A stretch of 64,000 nucleotides of DNA, taken from NCBI GenBank assembly GCA_965230275.1, contig CBDDKO010000002.1, positions 3,162,001 to 3,226,000 of the forward strand, in the 5' to 3' direction. The position numbers and the translations under genes are program-made. Positions 41,896 through 50,536 of the stretch are shown here, piece by piece. Position 1 is the first letter of the stretch, and every line of letters begins with the position of its first letter. This DNA comes from JAJRRS01 sp965230275. GTDB taxonomy: Bacteria > Planctomycetota > Phycisphaerae > Phycisphaerales > Phycisphaeraceae. The notes under the pieces were generated by a model that did no database searches, had not been told where the DNA came from, and saw only the letters and a program-made list of their open reading frames with translations.

Positions 41896-42831
41896 TTAAC
41901 TCACGGCTGCCGGGGATGTGGCCGTGCCTTGTTTCTCTGCCAGTGGGTATTTAGCTTGGTTTGCCGGCCCATTGCCCCCATCATTGGGCGTCTTGTGATA
42001 GAGCCGCTTCTCCACATCGTGGTCCATCTCGTCGGCCGAACACTCGAAAAGCACCCGGCCAGCGCGCATGCCGACGATCCGCGTAGCGTAGCGTTTGGCC
42101 ACTTCGACCTGGTGCAGATTGACCACAACCGGTATGCCCTGCTCCCGGTTGATCGCCTGCAGGGTGTCCATTACCGCGGCTGCCGACGCCGGGTCTAGGC
42201 TGGCGATCGGCTCGTCCGCGAGGATGATCTGTGGCTCTTGCACGAGCAAGCGTGCGATCGCCACGCGCTGCTGCTGTCCGCCTGAGAGCGTCTCGGCGCG
42301 TTGATAGGCCTTGTCCGCGATGCCGACGTGCTGCAGCGCCCGCATCGCCGCATCCCTGTCTGAGGTCTTGAACCAGCGCACATGCGAAAGCACATAGCTG
42401 ATCAGCCCACTGCGCCTGCCAAGACGGCCCGACAGAACATTATCAATGACGGACAATCGGCCGACGAGGTTGAACTGTTGAAAGATCATCCCGACCTGTT
42501 GACGCACGCGACGCAGCTTACGGCCTGACACATGCGTGATGTCCTTGTCCCGCAGCAGCACTTGCCCGGCGGTGGGATGATTCAGCCTGTTCAGCGAGCG
42601 GAGCAGCGTCGATTTTCCTGCGCCGGAAGGGCCCAGGATCACCAGAAAATCCTTGGGAAATACCTTCATGTCAATCGACTTGGTCGCTTCGACACCCCCG
42701 GGAAAAGTCATACCGAGTTGCTTCGTCACTATGACCGGTGCCGCCGGATCCGCCCCGTCGCACACATGTGCCGATAGCGCTTGAATCCCGGCTTTGTCGG
42801 ATTGGCTATGGGGCTTAGGCATGATGATCAT
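41896..42831 (-). CDS. phnC: Phosphonate ABC transporter ATP-binding protein
   Basis: 311 residues. Walker A GPSGAGKSTLLRSLNRL (about 70-86), Q-loop MIFQQFNLVGRLSV, signature LSGGQQQRVAIAR, Walker B IILADEP and H-loop NLHQVEVAKRYA. The QFNLV and NLHQVE segments are characteristic of PhnC rather than other importers. It has extra N- and C-terminal tails of about 35 residues each. It energises phosphonate uptake with PhnD and PhnE. First gene of the transporter; the ABM-domain gene lies 36 bp upstream on the same strand. Confidence 0.94.
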   Translation of the reverse strand: MIIMPKPHSQSDKAGIQALSAHVCDGADPAAPVIVTKQLGMTFPGGVEATKSIDMKVFPKDFLVILGPSGAGKSTLLRSLNRLNHPTAGQVLLRDKDITHVSGRKLRRVRQQVGMIFQQFNLVGRLSVIDNVLSGRLGRRSGLISYVLSHVRWFKTSDRDAAMRALQHVGIADKAYQRAETLSGGQQQRVAIARLLVQEPQIILADEPIASLDPASAAAVMDTLQAINREQGIPVVVNLHQVEVAKRYATRIVGMRAGRVLFECSADEMDHDVEKRLYHKTPNDGGNGPANQAKYPLAEKQGTATSPAAVS

Positions 42832-42867
42832 CCGGTCGTTTCATGTCGCGGCGATGGATACGGCCGC

Positions 42868-43164
42868 TTATCCCACGTGGTCAAAAAACCGTAGCACTAG
42901 CGGACTGGCTAGTAACGTCTCAAATTGTTTCTTCGCATGCATGAGGTGCGGTGCCTTGAGGTGCGCTTCCAGTTCTTCTTCGCTCTTCCACTGCTCAACA
43001 AGAATGAACTGGCCGGAGTCGTGCTTGTCCTGCCATAGGTCATACCGAACGCAGCCAGCCTCTTTGCGCGTGGGTTCAACCAGGCTCTCGAGTAGATCCC
43101 CAAGCGCCATCGTATGTTCTTTCTTTGCCCGTAGTTCCGCGATGATGTACAAGTCGTCAGTCAT
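42868..43164 (-). CDS. Small antibiotic-biosynthesis-monooxygenase (ABM) domain protein
   Basis: 98 residues forming one ABM ferredoxin-like fold: YIIAELRAKKEH at the start, RKEAGCVRYDLWQDKHDSGQFILVEQW in the middle, and EAHLKAPHLMHAKKQF, with the conserved His pair (HLxxxH) at the end. Members act as quinol monooxygenases, aldehyde/isomerase-like enzymes or small regulators. Its place ahead of phnC suggests a role in processing a phosphonate product, but no specific reaction is known. First gene of the minus-strand unit, divergent from the phosphonatase-like gene. Confidence 0.85.
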   Translation of the reverse strand: MTDDLYIIAELRAKKEHTMALGDLLESLVEPTRKEAGCVRYDLWQDKHDSGQFILVEQWKSEEELEAHLKAPHLMHAKKQFETLLASPLVLRFFDHVG

Positions 43165-43278
43165 GAATACTCCTGCTTACGCTAGACCGTCGATGCAAAA
43201 ATGCTGTTAGGACAGCCCGATTCCAGCCCATGAGCGGGGTTTTCTACCCGCATTAAGTTTCCTATATGTACCCTCATG

Positions 43279-43306
43279 TTGACATATATGCAACAGGTGC
43301 TATGCT
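43279..43306 (+). promoter_or_regulatory. Sigma-70-type promoter of the phosphonatase-dehydrogenase operon
   Basis: -35 TTGACA (43279-43284), a 16-bp spacer, -10-like TATGCT (43301-43306), 68 bp upstream of the ATG at 43374. A good SD (GAGG, 43363-43366) precedes the start. It lies in the divergent region shared with the phn transporter operon. Confidence 0.6.
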
Positions 43307-43373
43307 AGTTCTCTGTTAATAGCGGGAGCAGCTTACCGGGTCTAACAAGACTATTAAATCACGAGGTAAATAT

Positions 43374-44072
43374 ATGATTTTTCCGAGCTTATTCGTATTT
43401 GACGTGGCTGGGACAACCGTGCTGGATGACGATGACGCCGTGGGGTCATCGGTATGTTCGGCTCTGGCGACAGTTGACGTTGAGGCAGCACTGGAGATGG
43501 TCAACCCGCTGATGGGCATGCCTAAGCCCTTGGCCATCAAGATCTTACTGGAGAAACTGACGGGCTCCACACCTGCACAGGACCTCGTCGAGAAGACACA
43601 CAGTGTGTTCCAGAAGTTGATGATCCAGCACTACCAGACATCCAGCTCGGTCGAGCAGATGCCAGGTGCGGTGGACCTGTTCAAGCAACTCCAAGCGGGT
43701 GGATGCAAAGTCGGACTCGACACCGGCTTCGATCGGCCGATCATGAAGACGATCATCCAGCGTCTCGGCTGGGAGGAAGTGATCGATGACTCGGTTACCA
43801 GCGATGAGGTCGCCAACGGCCGACCCGACCCGGAGATGATCCATGTTCTGATGGAACGTGCTTCGGTCGTCGATGCCGAGCGCGTCTGGAAGGCCGGGGA
43901 CAGCGTCAGCGACATCGAGCAGGGCCTCGCGGCGGGCTGCGGCAAGGTCTTCGCCGTGCTCAGCGATCGCACCCGCCCAGTGGTCGATCAATACCCTGGC
44001 GTTATCCCCATCGAAACACTTGGCGAAGTCAGCGGTCACCTTCAGCCACTTGCCAGCGGAGGTGCCAAGTGA
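43374..44072 (+). CDS. Phosphonatase-like HAD hydrolase (phosphonoacetaldehyde hydrolase-like)
   Basis: 232 residues. HAD motif I is FDVAGTTV (nucleophile D10), with the AGTT variant used by PhnX-type enzymes. Helical cap follows with MGMPKPLAI; K51 sits where PhnX Lys53 forms the Schiff base with phosphonoacetaldehyde (MG-x-x-K). Motif II is LDTGFDRP, and motif III/IV are RPDPEMIH and KAGDSVSDIEQG. Predicted to hydrolyse the C-P bond of phosphonoacetaldehyde or a close aldehyde to Pi. Its stop overlaps the dehydrogenase start by 4 bp, so the two enzymes are made together. PhnX-like relatives of unknown substrate remain possible. Confidence 0.85.
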   Translation: MIFPSLFVFDVAGTTVLDDDDAVGSSVCSALATVDVEAALEMVNPLMGMPKPLAIKILLEKLTGSTPAQDLVEKTHSVFQKLMIQHYQTSSSVEQMPGAVDLFKQLQAGGCKVGLDTGFDRPIMKTIIQRLGWEEVIDDSVTSDEVANGRPDPEMIHVLMERASVVDAERVWKAGDSVSDIEQGLAAGCGKVFAVLSDRTRPVVDQYPGVIPIETLGEVSGHLQPLASGGAK

Positions 44073-45331
44073 GCAGCGGCAAAAACGTAACGGGTACCTG
44101 GGTCGACGTCGCCTACCTGCTGGGTAAGTCCAAGCTCTACCGCATGCTCGAAGCAGACCCCGCGGTCGTCAACCACATCGAGATGCTGCCAGAATTGATC
44201 GACGGTGTATCGGCCGAGCGCGTGCTGTTCGTGCTGGACCGCGGCGCAATCGAAGCGGCGGGTCTCACGGACGAGATCGATCGCCAGATCGGTCAGGTTC
44301 AAACAAGTGCGGTCTTCACCGGGTACACGCCGAACCCCAAATGCGAAGATGCCGCGAAAGCGGCACGCCTGGCTCAGAAGATCGAAGCGCAGTTGGTCGT
44401 CGGCATCGGCGGCGGCTCGTGCCTAGACGTGGCGAAGATCGCGGCTCTCGCAGCTTCGACACCCGACCTGATTGACGAACTATCGCGCGGCAGGCAAACC
44501 GACCGAGCCAACCCGCTACCCTTGATCGCCGTACCCACGACTTCCGGTACGGGTAGTGACGCCACGCACTTCGCTGCGATCTATGTCGATGGCGGTAAGG
44601 TGTCTGTAGCCCACCCGAAACTACGGCCCACCGCCACAGTACTCGATGCGCGTCTGCATATGTCCATGCCCACCAAACTTGCCGCCTGCACCGGCTTGGA
44701 CGCACTGGGACAGGCTATGGAATCGATCTGGGCCGTGGGCGCAACCGAAGCATCCATTAATTACGCCCGCGCCGCCGGCGAACTGGTCAGTGAGCACCTG
44801 GTGCCCAGCGTAAAGCAGGGATTGCTGCTCGACCGACAAGCCATGATGGTCGCCGCACGGCTGGCCGGCGAAGCGATCAACATCAGCAAGACCACCGCCT
44901 CGCACGCCATGTCCTACCAGCTCAGCCAGCAGTTCGGTCTGCCGCACGGCCACGCCGTCGCGCTCACCCTTGGCTACCTCGCCAAGGCCAACGCCGAAGT
45001 CACCGACGAAGACTGCATAGACCCGCGTGGTGTCCAAGACGTGATCATGCGCGTCCGACTCGCCGCCTCATTCCTCGATGTCGAGCCGTGCGATCTGCCC
45101 GAGGCAATACGCGACCTGCTTCAATTGCTTGGGCTCCCCAGTTGCCTGGGGGAAGTGGGGATCAACGAAACCGACTGCAGACGACTGGCTATTCTGGTCG
45201 ATCCGGTGCGCCTGTCGAACAACCCGCGTCGGCTGACCACCGATTCACTAGGCGACCTCATGATCAGAGCGCTCGGTCGAAATTCACCTCGCACCGCCGG
45301 CGCGAACTTTGGCCTCGTCGAATCGAGCTAA
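44069..45331 (+). CDS. Iron-containing (group III) alcohol dehydrogenase, phosphonoacetaldehyde-reductase-like
   Basis: 420 residues from GTG 44069. NAD(P)-binding GIGGGSCLDVAKIAAL (about 113-128) and TTSGTGSDATHFAA. Metal site: the Asp in TGLDALGQAMESIW followed by Gln where most family members have His, then the His of TTASHAMSYQ and of LPHGHAVAL. The Asp-Gln-His-His pattern and the TTxSHAxSYxL...HGHAVALTLG segment recall phosphonoacetaldehyde reductases of the PhpC type (recalled, not searched). It could oxidise 2-hydroxyethylphosphonate to phosphonoacetaldehyde for the coupled HAD hydrolase, or reduce the acetaldehyde it yields. The direction cannot be read from sequence. Confidence 0.85.
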   Translation: MSSGKNVTGTWVDVAYLLGKSKLYRMLEADPAVVNHIEMLPELIDGVSAERVLFVLDRGAIEAAGLTDEIDRQIGQVQTSAVFTGYTPNPKCEDAAKAARLAQKIEAQLVVGIGGGSCLDVAKIAALAASTPDLIDELSRGRQTDRANPLPLIAVPTTSGTGSDATHFAAIYVDGGKVSVAHPKLRPTATVLDARLHMSMPTKLAACTGLDALGQAMESIWAVGATEASINYARAAGELVSEHLVPSVKQGLLLDRQAMMVAARLAGEAINISKTTASHAMSYQLSQQFGLPHGHAVALTLGYLAKANAEVTDEDCIDPRGVQDVIMRVRLAASFLDVEPCDLPEAIRDLLQLLGLPSCLGEVGINETDCRRLAILVDPVRLSNNPRRLTTDSLGDLMIRALGRNSPRTAGANFGLVESS

Positions 45332-45382
45332 GAGCAACACCGTTTGTACTCGTGAAGTGAAACGCGCGACCTCGCCTTGTAA

Positions 45383-45994
45383 TCAACTGTCCGTGTCGGG
45401 CTCGCTGCTATCGTTGCCATTTTGCAGCAGGCCATCGCTATCGGTCCCGTAGTATACGACCAGTACGCGGGCGGGCCGATCTCCTTCAAGGCAGACAACC
45501 CGGTGCGGTTCTTCGCCGTCGAAGTACACGCTGTCGCCGGGATTAAGTTCTTCCGAGCGTTCGCCGTATTCGAGTCGGACGCGCCCGTCCAGCACGTATA
45601 AAAACTCTTCGCCGGAGTGTGTGAGTTGTGGGCGTGTGTCTTCCGGCGGGATCGTGAGTTCAAACGGGTCCATCTGCCTGCCGGGTCGGCTGTGGGCGAG
45701 TGACTGATACTTGATAAGTGAAACTTCTTCGTCGCGCCGAAACTCGATCCGCTCGTCGGCCCGCACGACCGCGAGCGGCATGCGCGTATCCAGCCCCTCG
45801 AACAGTTCCGAAAGCGGGATACCTAGCACCCGCACGATTTCAGATAACGCCGGCAGCGAAGGTGTGGCGCGGAAGTTCTCGACTTTGGAAAGCCAGCCGC
45901 GCGAGAGCCCGGCTTGGGAGGCGACTTCTTCGAGCGTTAAACCCCGCTGAAGCCGAAACCGCTTCAGGCGCTGTGCTAGTTCGGTCATGTTCAT
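45383..45994 (-). CDS. XRE-family regulator with cupin sensor domain
   Basis: 203 residues from ATG 45994 (MNMTELAQRLKRF); the frame is open to 46105 but the upstream part is not HTH-like. HTH at about 7-62 (LTLEEVASQAGLSRGWLSKVEN). Cupin at about 110-185 (THSGEEFLYVLDGRVRLEYG...NPGDSVYFDGEEPHRV), a likely metal- or ligand-binding barrel. Convergent with the dehydrogenase gene and divergent from the giant PEP-CTERM gene, so it may control either the phosphonate genes or the 46415 operon. The acidic C-terminus (SSEPDTDS) is unstructured. Confidence 0.92.
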   Translation of the reverse strand: MNMTELAQRLKRFRLQRGLTLEEVASQAGLSRGWLSKVENFRATPSLPALSEIVRVLGIPLSELFEGLDTRMPLAVVRADERIEFRRDEEVSLIKYQSLAHSRPGRQMDPFELTIPPEDTRPQLTHSGEEFLYVLDGRVRLEYGERSEELNPGDSVYFDGEEPHRVVCLEGDRPARVLVVYYGTDSDGLLQNGNDSSEPDTDS

Positions 45995-46414
45995 GGAAGG
46001 TCCCTGTAGCCGTTGACTCATTGGCAACTCAACACAAGCGAGGACAGAAATAATAGATAATAACACCCTCCACGACCAGACTGATGCAATGATTCGAGTT
46101 GCCAAAAGAGAAACATTACCACTAATACAACAATATCAAGGGTTTGAAGCTAGTACAAAATATCACATCCACTGACGCTACCACTTGAATACGCATCCCA
46201 TTCCACAAAATTGAGCCCAAGCGTTTCCTCATAGGAAATATTATCCATAAATTAAGAAACTTTTAACGGTATGCTTATGTTCTCGTTGTATCTTCTCCGT
46301 CAACAAGTCAAGGGTGCATAGGCGCGTAGCCTGATAGCCCTAGATAGCCATTGAACAATGATGGCCAGCGAGCTCAAGTGTTTTTTAATCTTACACTTAT
46401 CAAGGAGAAGAGGG
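45995..46414. other. AT-rich divergent regulatory region
   Basis: 420 bp between the minus-strand regulator and the plus-strand PEP-CTERM gene, clearly more AT-rich (46040-46300) than its surroundings. No ORF or RNA gene was recognised and no clear -35/-10 pair chosen. A strong SD (AAGGAGAAGAGGG) lies at its right end before ATG 46415. Confidence 0.6.
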
Positions 46415-49400
46415 ATGTCTGAATCGAGCGTGGAAAACAGCCGAATCGGCCAGGCTCAGCGGTTTTCGCTGTGTCTGTTGGCGGGTGTGATCGCCCTGGG
46501 CGGGGCTTCGGCCGCCCAAGCGCAGCTCTCGACGGGCCTCGAAGCCTATTACGACTTTGACATGAACCTGCTGGATACTTCCGGCGCAATCGGGGGTTCG
46601 TCCAGCACACTCGACGGGGCCTGGGGCGGAGCCGGCAGTGCCACCTACCTCAACGCCACCGCCTCGGGCACCGCGATCGGCGGCATCGACGCCGGCACCA
46701 CCGGCGTGACCGGCGACGCGCTTTGGCTCGGGGGTGATGACGGCGACGATGATCACGTCTCACTCGGTAGCCCAACCCAACTCGACTTCGGCGCAGGCAG
46801 CTTCAGTATCTCGGTCTGGTCTATGCTCCCTGACGATGTCTCGCCACTGAACAGCGGCAATGAAGACGACGGCCTCTACGGCCCCGCCATCATCGCCAAC
46901 AAATCCGTCCAGTATGTCGATGACAATGATGATGGACCTGTCACGGAAACAATCAATGGCGGTATAGACGCCGGCTGGTCGCTTGGTTACTTCTCCAGCG
47001 CCGGTGACGACTGGGGACTCAACGTCGGCGACGGTGTTACCCCTGGACCGGGTGGTAGCGGCCTAACCAGCGACGAGAATGACATCGGTTTCGGTACATG
47101 GGTCCATCACGTCCTTGTCGTTGATCGATCCGCCAACGAGTTCAGACGATACCACAACGGGTCTCTTGAACACACCGGCGACATCACTGGTCTCGGTTCA
47201 CTGACCAGCGGGCTGGCCACAACCATCGGCGGCCGCACCGGCGACGATACCCTCTGGGGTGCCATTGATGACTTAGCGATCTGGAACCGTACGGTAACAG
47301 AAAGCGAGGTTGTCCAGATCACTGCCTCCGCGCTTTCGGGTTTCGACATCGCCGATATCATCGCCGGCAATGCCGTATACCCCAACGTATGGGACGGATC
47401 GGAGGGAGACGGCGACTACGAGAACCCCGACAACTGGTCCGACGGCATCGTCCCCAATCAAAACCACTGGGCCGTGATCGAAAACGGCGACACGGTGCTG
47501 ATCGACCAGAGCCACAACGCGACGCTCGACGTAGACGATAACGGTTCACTCAAGGTCGATAATGGCAGCACCGTGATCATCGATGGCGGCGTGCCCGGTA
47601 CAGACCCGCAGATCGTCGTCGAGTTCAACATGTCCAAAGGCGACGACGGACAGGTCGGTATTGCGGACGCCGGCCACCTCGTGATTGAGAACGCGCATGT
47701 CGTATTCTACACCGATGAAGACCTAGAAGTGGGTGCTTTGAATACTACCAACCGCAGCACTGTCGTACTCGGTGAAGAAGCACTGCTGGAAGTCGGTCGA
47801 TTCACTCCCGACGCATCCAAGTCCCAAGGCTACGCGGTGGTCGATGGTTCAGGCGACGACCTGTTTCTGGGTGTGGACGGCGCAGCCGACGATCTGCAGG
47901 CAGGCGTGGACTTCACCATGAATGAGAATGCAGAGGTCCGTGTCCGTGACGACATTGTGTTCGCCAATCACCAGGATGGTCATGCCGCGACGATTAACGT
48001 CACGCTCAACGACGATGCGATCATGCGAGGCGGCTGGGATATCCAGACCTTCGACGACTCTGGTAACGGTGGCGCAGCGGGCGTGGTGAATGTTGTATTG
48101 AACGATAATGCGTTGATCCGATCCGATCGTTCTGTGCGGCTTGGTGAAGACACAAACCGTAGCCGACCCGCCAGTGATTACGCTGAGGGTGAACACCTTA
48201 ATAAGACCTACATCACACTGAATGACAATGCCGTATTCCACGTCGGTGACCGTATGACCATCGGCGAAGAGGACGGCACCTTCGCCCAGATCGATATCAA
48301 CGGCAACGCGACCCTCCGCGCCGGTTCTGGTGTGCCGATGGACGGCGGTGGGATCCAAGACGATTCGCAGATCGCTATCGGCGGTGCCGAGCAGTACTAC
48401 GACGGCTTCCGTACCGAAGAAGATGGACAGGGATTCGGCGTGGTCAATGTCAACGGTGCCGGGGCCACGCTCGAGGCTCAGCGGCTGATCATGGTCGGTT
48501 CGTTCGGCTACGGCACACTGAACCAGTACGCCGGCACCGTCCGGGTCACCGGTGACGCACCCAGCCAGAGCGAAAACCCGGAGAGCGATTACCCCGCAGG
48601 TGAGCGGGGCGGCGACATGTTCATCGCCTATGGCCGGTCACCCAGCGATGGCGATAACGACGCCCACTCCACCGGCAACTACAACATGTCGGGTGGCAGC
48701 CTCATCCTCGACCGCGACCTAGCGATCGGGTCCCGGGGCACCGGTGAACTGAACGTCATCGGCAGCGACCCCTCCATCGATGTCGGTGGCGACCTGTTCT
48801 TCGGCCAGCAGTTCGGCCAGGATCTGGCCAACGATGCCGGTGGACAGGGCACGCTCAAGGCTACCCTCACCGGCAGCGCCCACTCGGTCGTCAACGTCAA
48901 CGGCACCAACGTGTTGACCAACGGCGACCTGATCATCACCAATGGCTTCATCGGCGCCGCTTTCGATGACGTCCTGGCTTACCGTCCCGCCGCGGGCGAT
49001 TACTCCGCCAGCCCGCTGGAATGGCTGCTCATCGACTTCGCCGGCACCCGCACCGGGTCTTTCACCCTCACCAGCGGTCTCAGCGACGCCTCGCTCAACG
49101 GCGTCGAGTGGGCCGTCCGCTACGACGACGTAGCCGGTGAAGTCTACCTCCAGGCCCTGGAAGTCTTCGAGCTCGGCGACGCCAACCTCGACGGCGTGGT
49201 GGACGGCACCGACTCGGACCTGGTTCTCGCCAACAACGGCCTGCTCGACCTCGGCTGGGCCGGCGGTGACTTCAACGGCGACGGTGTCACCGACGCACTG
49301 GACCTGGCCATGATCGGCCTGCCCGGCGACCTCGACGGCGACGGGTTCGTCGGCCTCAGCGATCTGGACATCATCCTCAACAACTGGAACCAGGCCATCC

Positions 49401-49582
49401 CCCCCGGCGATCCGCTCGCCGACCCCACCGGCGACAACTTCGTGGGCCTGGCGGACCTGGACATCGTCCTGAACAACTGGAACGCCGGTATCCCGCCGGT
49501 GTCCGGTGCCAACATCCCCGAGCCCGCCAGCCTCGCGCTGTTCGGCCTCGCCGGTCTGGCCATGATTCGTCGCATGCGTTAA
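46415..49582 (+). CDS. Giant exported LamG / beta-repeat / dockerin-like PEP-CTERM protein
   Basis: 1055 residues from ATG 46415, chosen for its SD; the frame is open to 46358. Signal peptide FSLCLLAGVIALGGASAAQAQ. LamG/concanavalin-like domain at about 20-310 (GLEAYYDFD start, FGAGSFSISVW, AIDDLAIWNRTVTESEV). About 330-900 is a long Asn/Asp/Gly-rich beta-repeat region (LNDNA repeats). Near 930-1015 are dockerin-like calcium repeats ending in LNNWN. The C-terminus is a PEP-CTERM sorting signal (IPEPASLALFGLAGLA, then RRMR). Expected on the cell surface or matrix after exosortase processing; no exosortase gene is in the window. Its very acidic composition fits Ca-dependent folding. First gene of a plus-strand series ending at 55831. 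Confidence 0.92.
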   Translation: MSESSVENSRIGQAQRFSLCLLAGVIALGGASAAQAQLSTGLEAYYDFDMNLLDTSGAIGGSSSTLDGAWGGAGSATYLNATASGTAIGGIDAGTTGVTGDALWLGGDDGDDDHVSLGSPTQLDFGAGSFSISVWSMLPDDVSPLNSGNEDDGLYGPAIIANKSVQYVDDNDDGPVTETINGGIDAGWSLGYFSSAGDDWGLNVGDGVTPGPGGSGLTSDENDIGFGTWVHHVLVVDRSANEFRRYHNGSLEHTGDITGLGSLTSGLATTIGGRTGDDTLWGAIDDLAIWNRTVTESEVVQITASALSGFDIADIIAGNAVYPNVWDGSEGDGDYENPDNWSDGIVPNQNHWAVIENGDTVLIDQSHNATLDVDDNGSLKVDNGSTVIIDGGVPGTDPQIVVEFNMSKGDDGQVGIADAGHLVIENAHVVFYTDEDLEVGALNTTNRSTVVLGEEALLEVGRFTPDASKSQGYAVVDGSGDDLFLGVDGAADDLQAGVDFTMNENAEVRVRDDIVFANHQDGHAATINVTLNDDAIMRGGWDIQTFDDSGNGGAAGVVNVVLNDNALIRSDRSVRLGEDTNRSRPASDYAEGEHLNKTYITLNDNAVFHVGDRMTIGEEDGTFAQIDINGNATLRAGSGVPMDGGGIQDDSQIAIGGAEQYYDGFRTEEDGQGFGVVNVNGAGATLEAQRLIMVGSFGYGTLNQYAGTVRVTGDAPSQSENPESDYPAGERGGDMFIAYGRSPSDGDNDAHSTGNYNMSGGSLILDRDLAIGSRGTGELNVIGSDPSIDVGGDLFFGQQFGQDLANDAGGQGTLKATLTGSAHSVVNVNGTNVLTNGDLIITNGFIGAAFDDVLAYRPAAGDYSASPLEWLLIDFAGTRTGSFTLTSGLSDASLNGVEWAVRYDDVAGEVYLQALEVFELGDANLDGVVDGTDSDLVLANNGLLDLGWAGGDFNGDGVTDALDLAMIGLPGDLDGDGFVGLSDLDIILNNWNQAIPPGDPLADPTGDNFVGLADLDIVLNNWNAGIPPVSGANIPEPASLALFGLAGLAMIRRMR

Positions 49583-49606
49583 GCATGTCCGGATATACCC
49601 CTTTGT

Positions 49607-49645
49607 GGCTGCGGGTGTATTCACCCGCAGCCGCTTTATTGTTCG
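49607..49645 (+). terminator. Terminator after the giant PEP-CTERM gene
   Basis: Perfect 11-bp stem GGCTGCGGGTG/CACCCGCAGCC (49607-49617 and 49622-49632), 4-nt loop, followed by a T-rich GCTTTATTGTT tail. 24 bp after the stop; may be partial, letting some transcription into the next genes. Confidence 0.75.
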
Positions 49646-49699
49646 AAGTCAGAATCCACGACGCTTGGTTATCGCAACACTCATACAGGAACCCTCAAC

Positions 49700-50524
49700 G
49701 TGGGAAGCGAACGCACCAACCGCACAGCCTTTACGCTCATCGAACTTCTCGTTGTCATCTCCATCATCGCGCTGCTGGTTGGTATCCTTCTGCCCGCTTT
49801 GGGCAGCGCCAGGCGATCCGCGCAGATGCTCAAGTGCAAGTCCAACGTCGCCAACATTACCAAAGCCTCACTCTTCTTCGCCGAGGATAACGAAGGCATC
49901 CCCATCGAGAACACGGACAACGGGTCCGATGACTTCACTCACATAGCCCCCGGCCTGATCAATGCGTTTGATGTCTTCGTCTGTCCTTCCACCGAGAACG
50001 TAGTCGATAGTCAACCCGATACCATCACCGTCGGAAGGACAACCATAAAGCAATACACCGACCTGATGGATCACGCGGATAGTGCCGACGACAGCTCTGG
50101 CGGGCACAGCTATGAGGTATATGCCTACTTCATGCGCGGCATCTACCCCACGGGTAAAGTCGATGGCTTTGCGCTGCCGGAATACGCTCGCGATAGCAGC
50201 GGCAATGTTAAGAAGATCGTGGACAGGACTGTCAAGTATCCCGACCGCACGTTCCTAGTCCTTGACGTCGATGGCTGGCGGGACGGGGAGGGCGTCCGTA
50301 ACAACCATTGGCCCACCGGCGGGGCGCACGACGATCGCGGCAATTACGCCTTCTTCGACGGCCACGCCGCGACTTACGGGCCCGACGCGGAGTACATGCG
50401 GATGACCGTTGAAGCTTGGGGGCACGTCCCTGAAGCCAAAGACGGCATCGATCGCAACGCCCTAGACCCCGCCTTCCGTGATACCGTCGAGAACGGTTTC
50501 CGCAAGGTTTACTACGGACCCTGA
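49700..50524 (+). CDS. Type IV pilin-like (pseudopilin) protein with processing motif
   Basis: 274 residues from GTG 49700. Class III prepilin signal FTLIELLVVISIIALLVGILLPAL with cleavage expected before the Phe of AFTLIE and Glu5 in place. The globular domain ends with YAFFDGHAATYGP, the planctomycete DUF1559-type DG-x-x-A tail. Such proteins are secretion-system pseudopilins or surface proteins in Planctomycetota. Placed after the terminator of the PEP-CTERM gene and 12 bp before the PLP enzyme gene, an unexpected partner. Confidence 0.9.
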   Translation: MGSERTNRTAFTLIELLVVISIIALLVGILLPALGSARRSAQMLKCKSNVANITKASLFFAEDNEGIPIENTDNGSDDFTHIAPGLINAFDVFVCPSTENVVDSQPDTITVGRTTIKQYTDLMDHADSADDSSGGHSYEVYAYFMRGIYPTGKVDGFALPEYARDSSGNVKKIVDRTVKYPDRTFLVLDVDGWRDGEGVRNNHWPTGGAHDDRGNYAFFDGHAATYGPDAEYMRMTVEAWGHVPEAKDGIDRNALDPAFRDTVENGFRKVYYGP

Positions 50525-50536
50525 TTCAAAGCAACG

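Noticed and set aside
43230..43255. GC-rich hairpin (GCGGG...CCCGC) before the phosphonatase-like gene as a terminator
   Set aside because: It lies upstream of both divergent genes, has no U-tract on the useful strand and only a 5-bp stem.
48719..49624. 301-codon minus-strand open frame within the giant PEP-CTERM gene
   Set aside because: Low-complexity Gly/Val/Glu composition mirrors Asp/Gly-rich sense repeats; antisense shadow.
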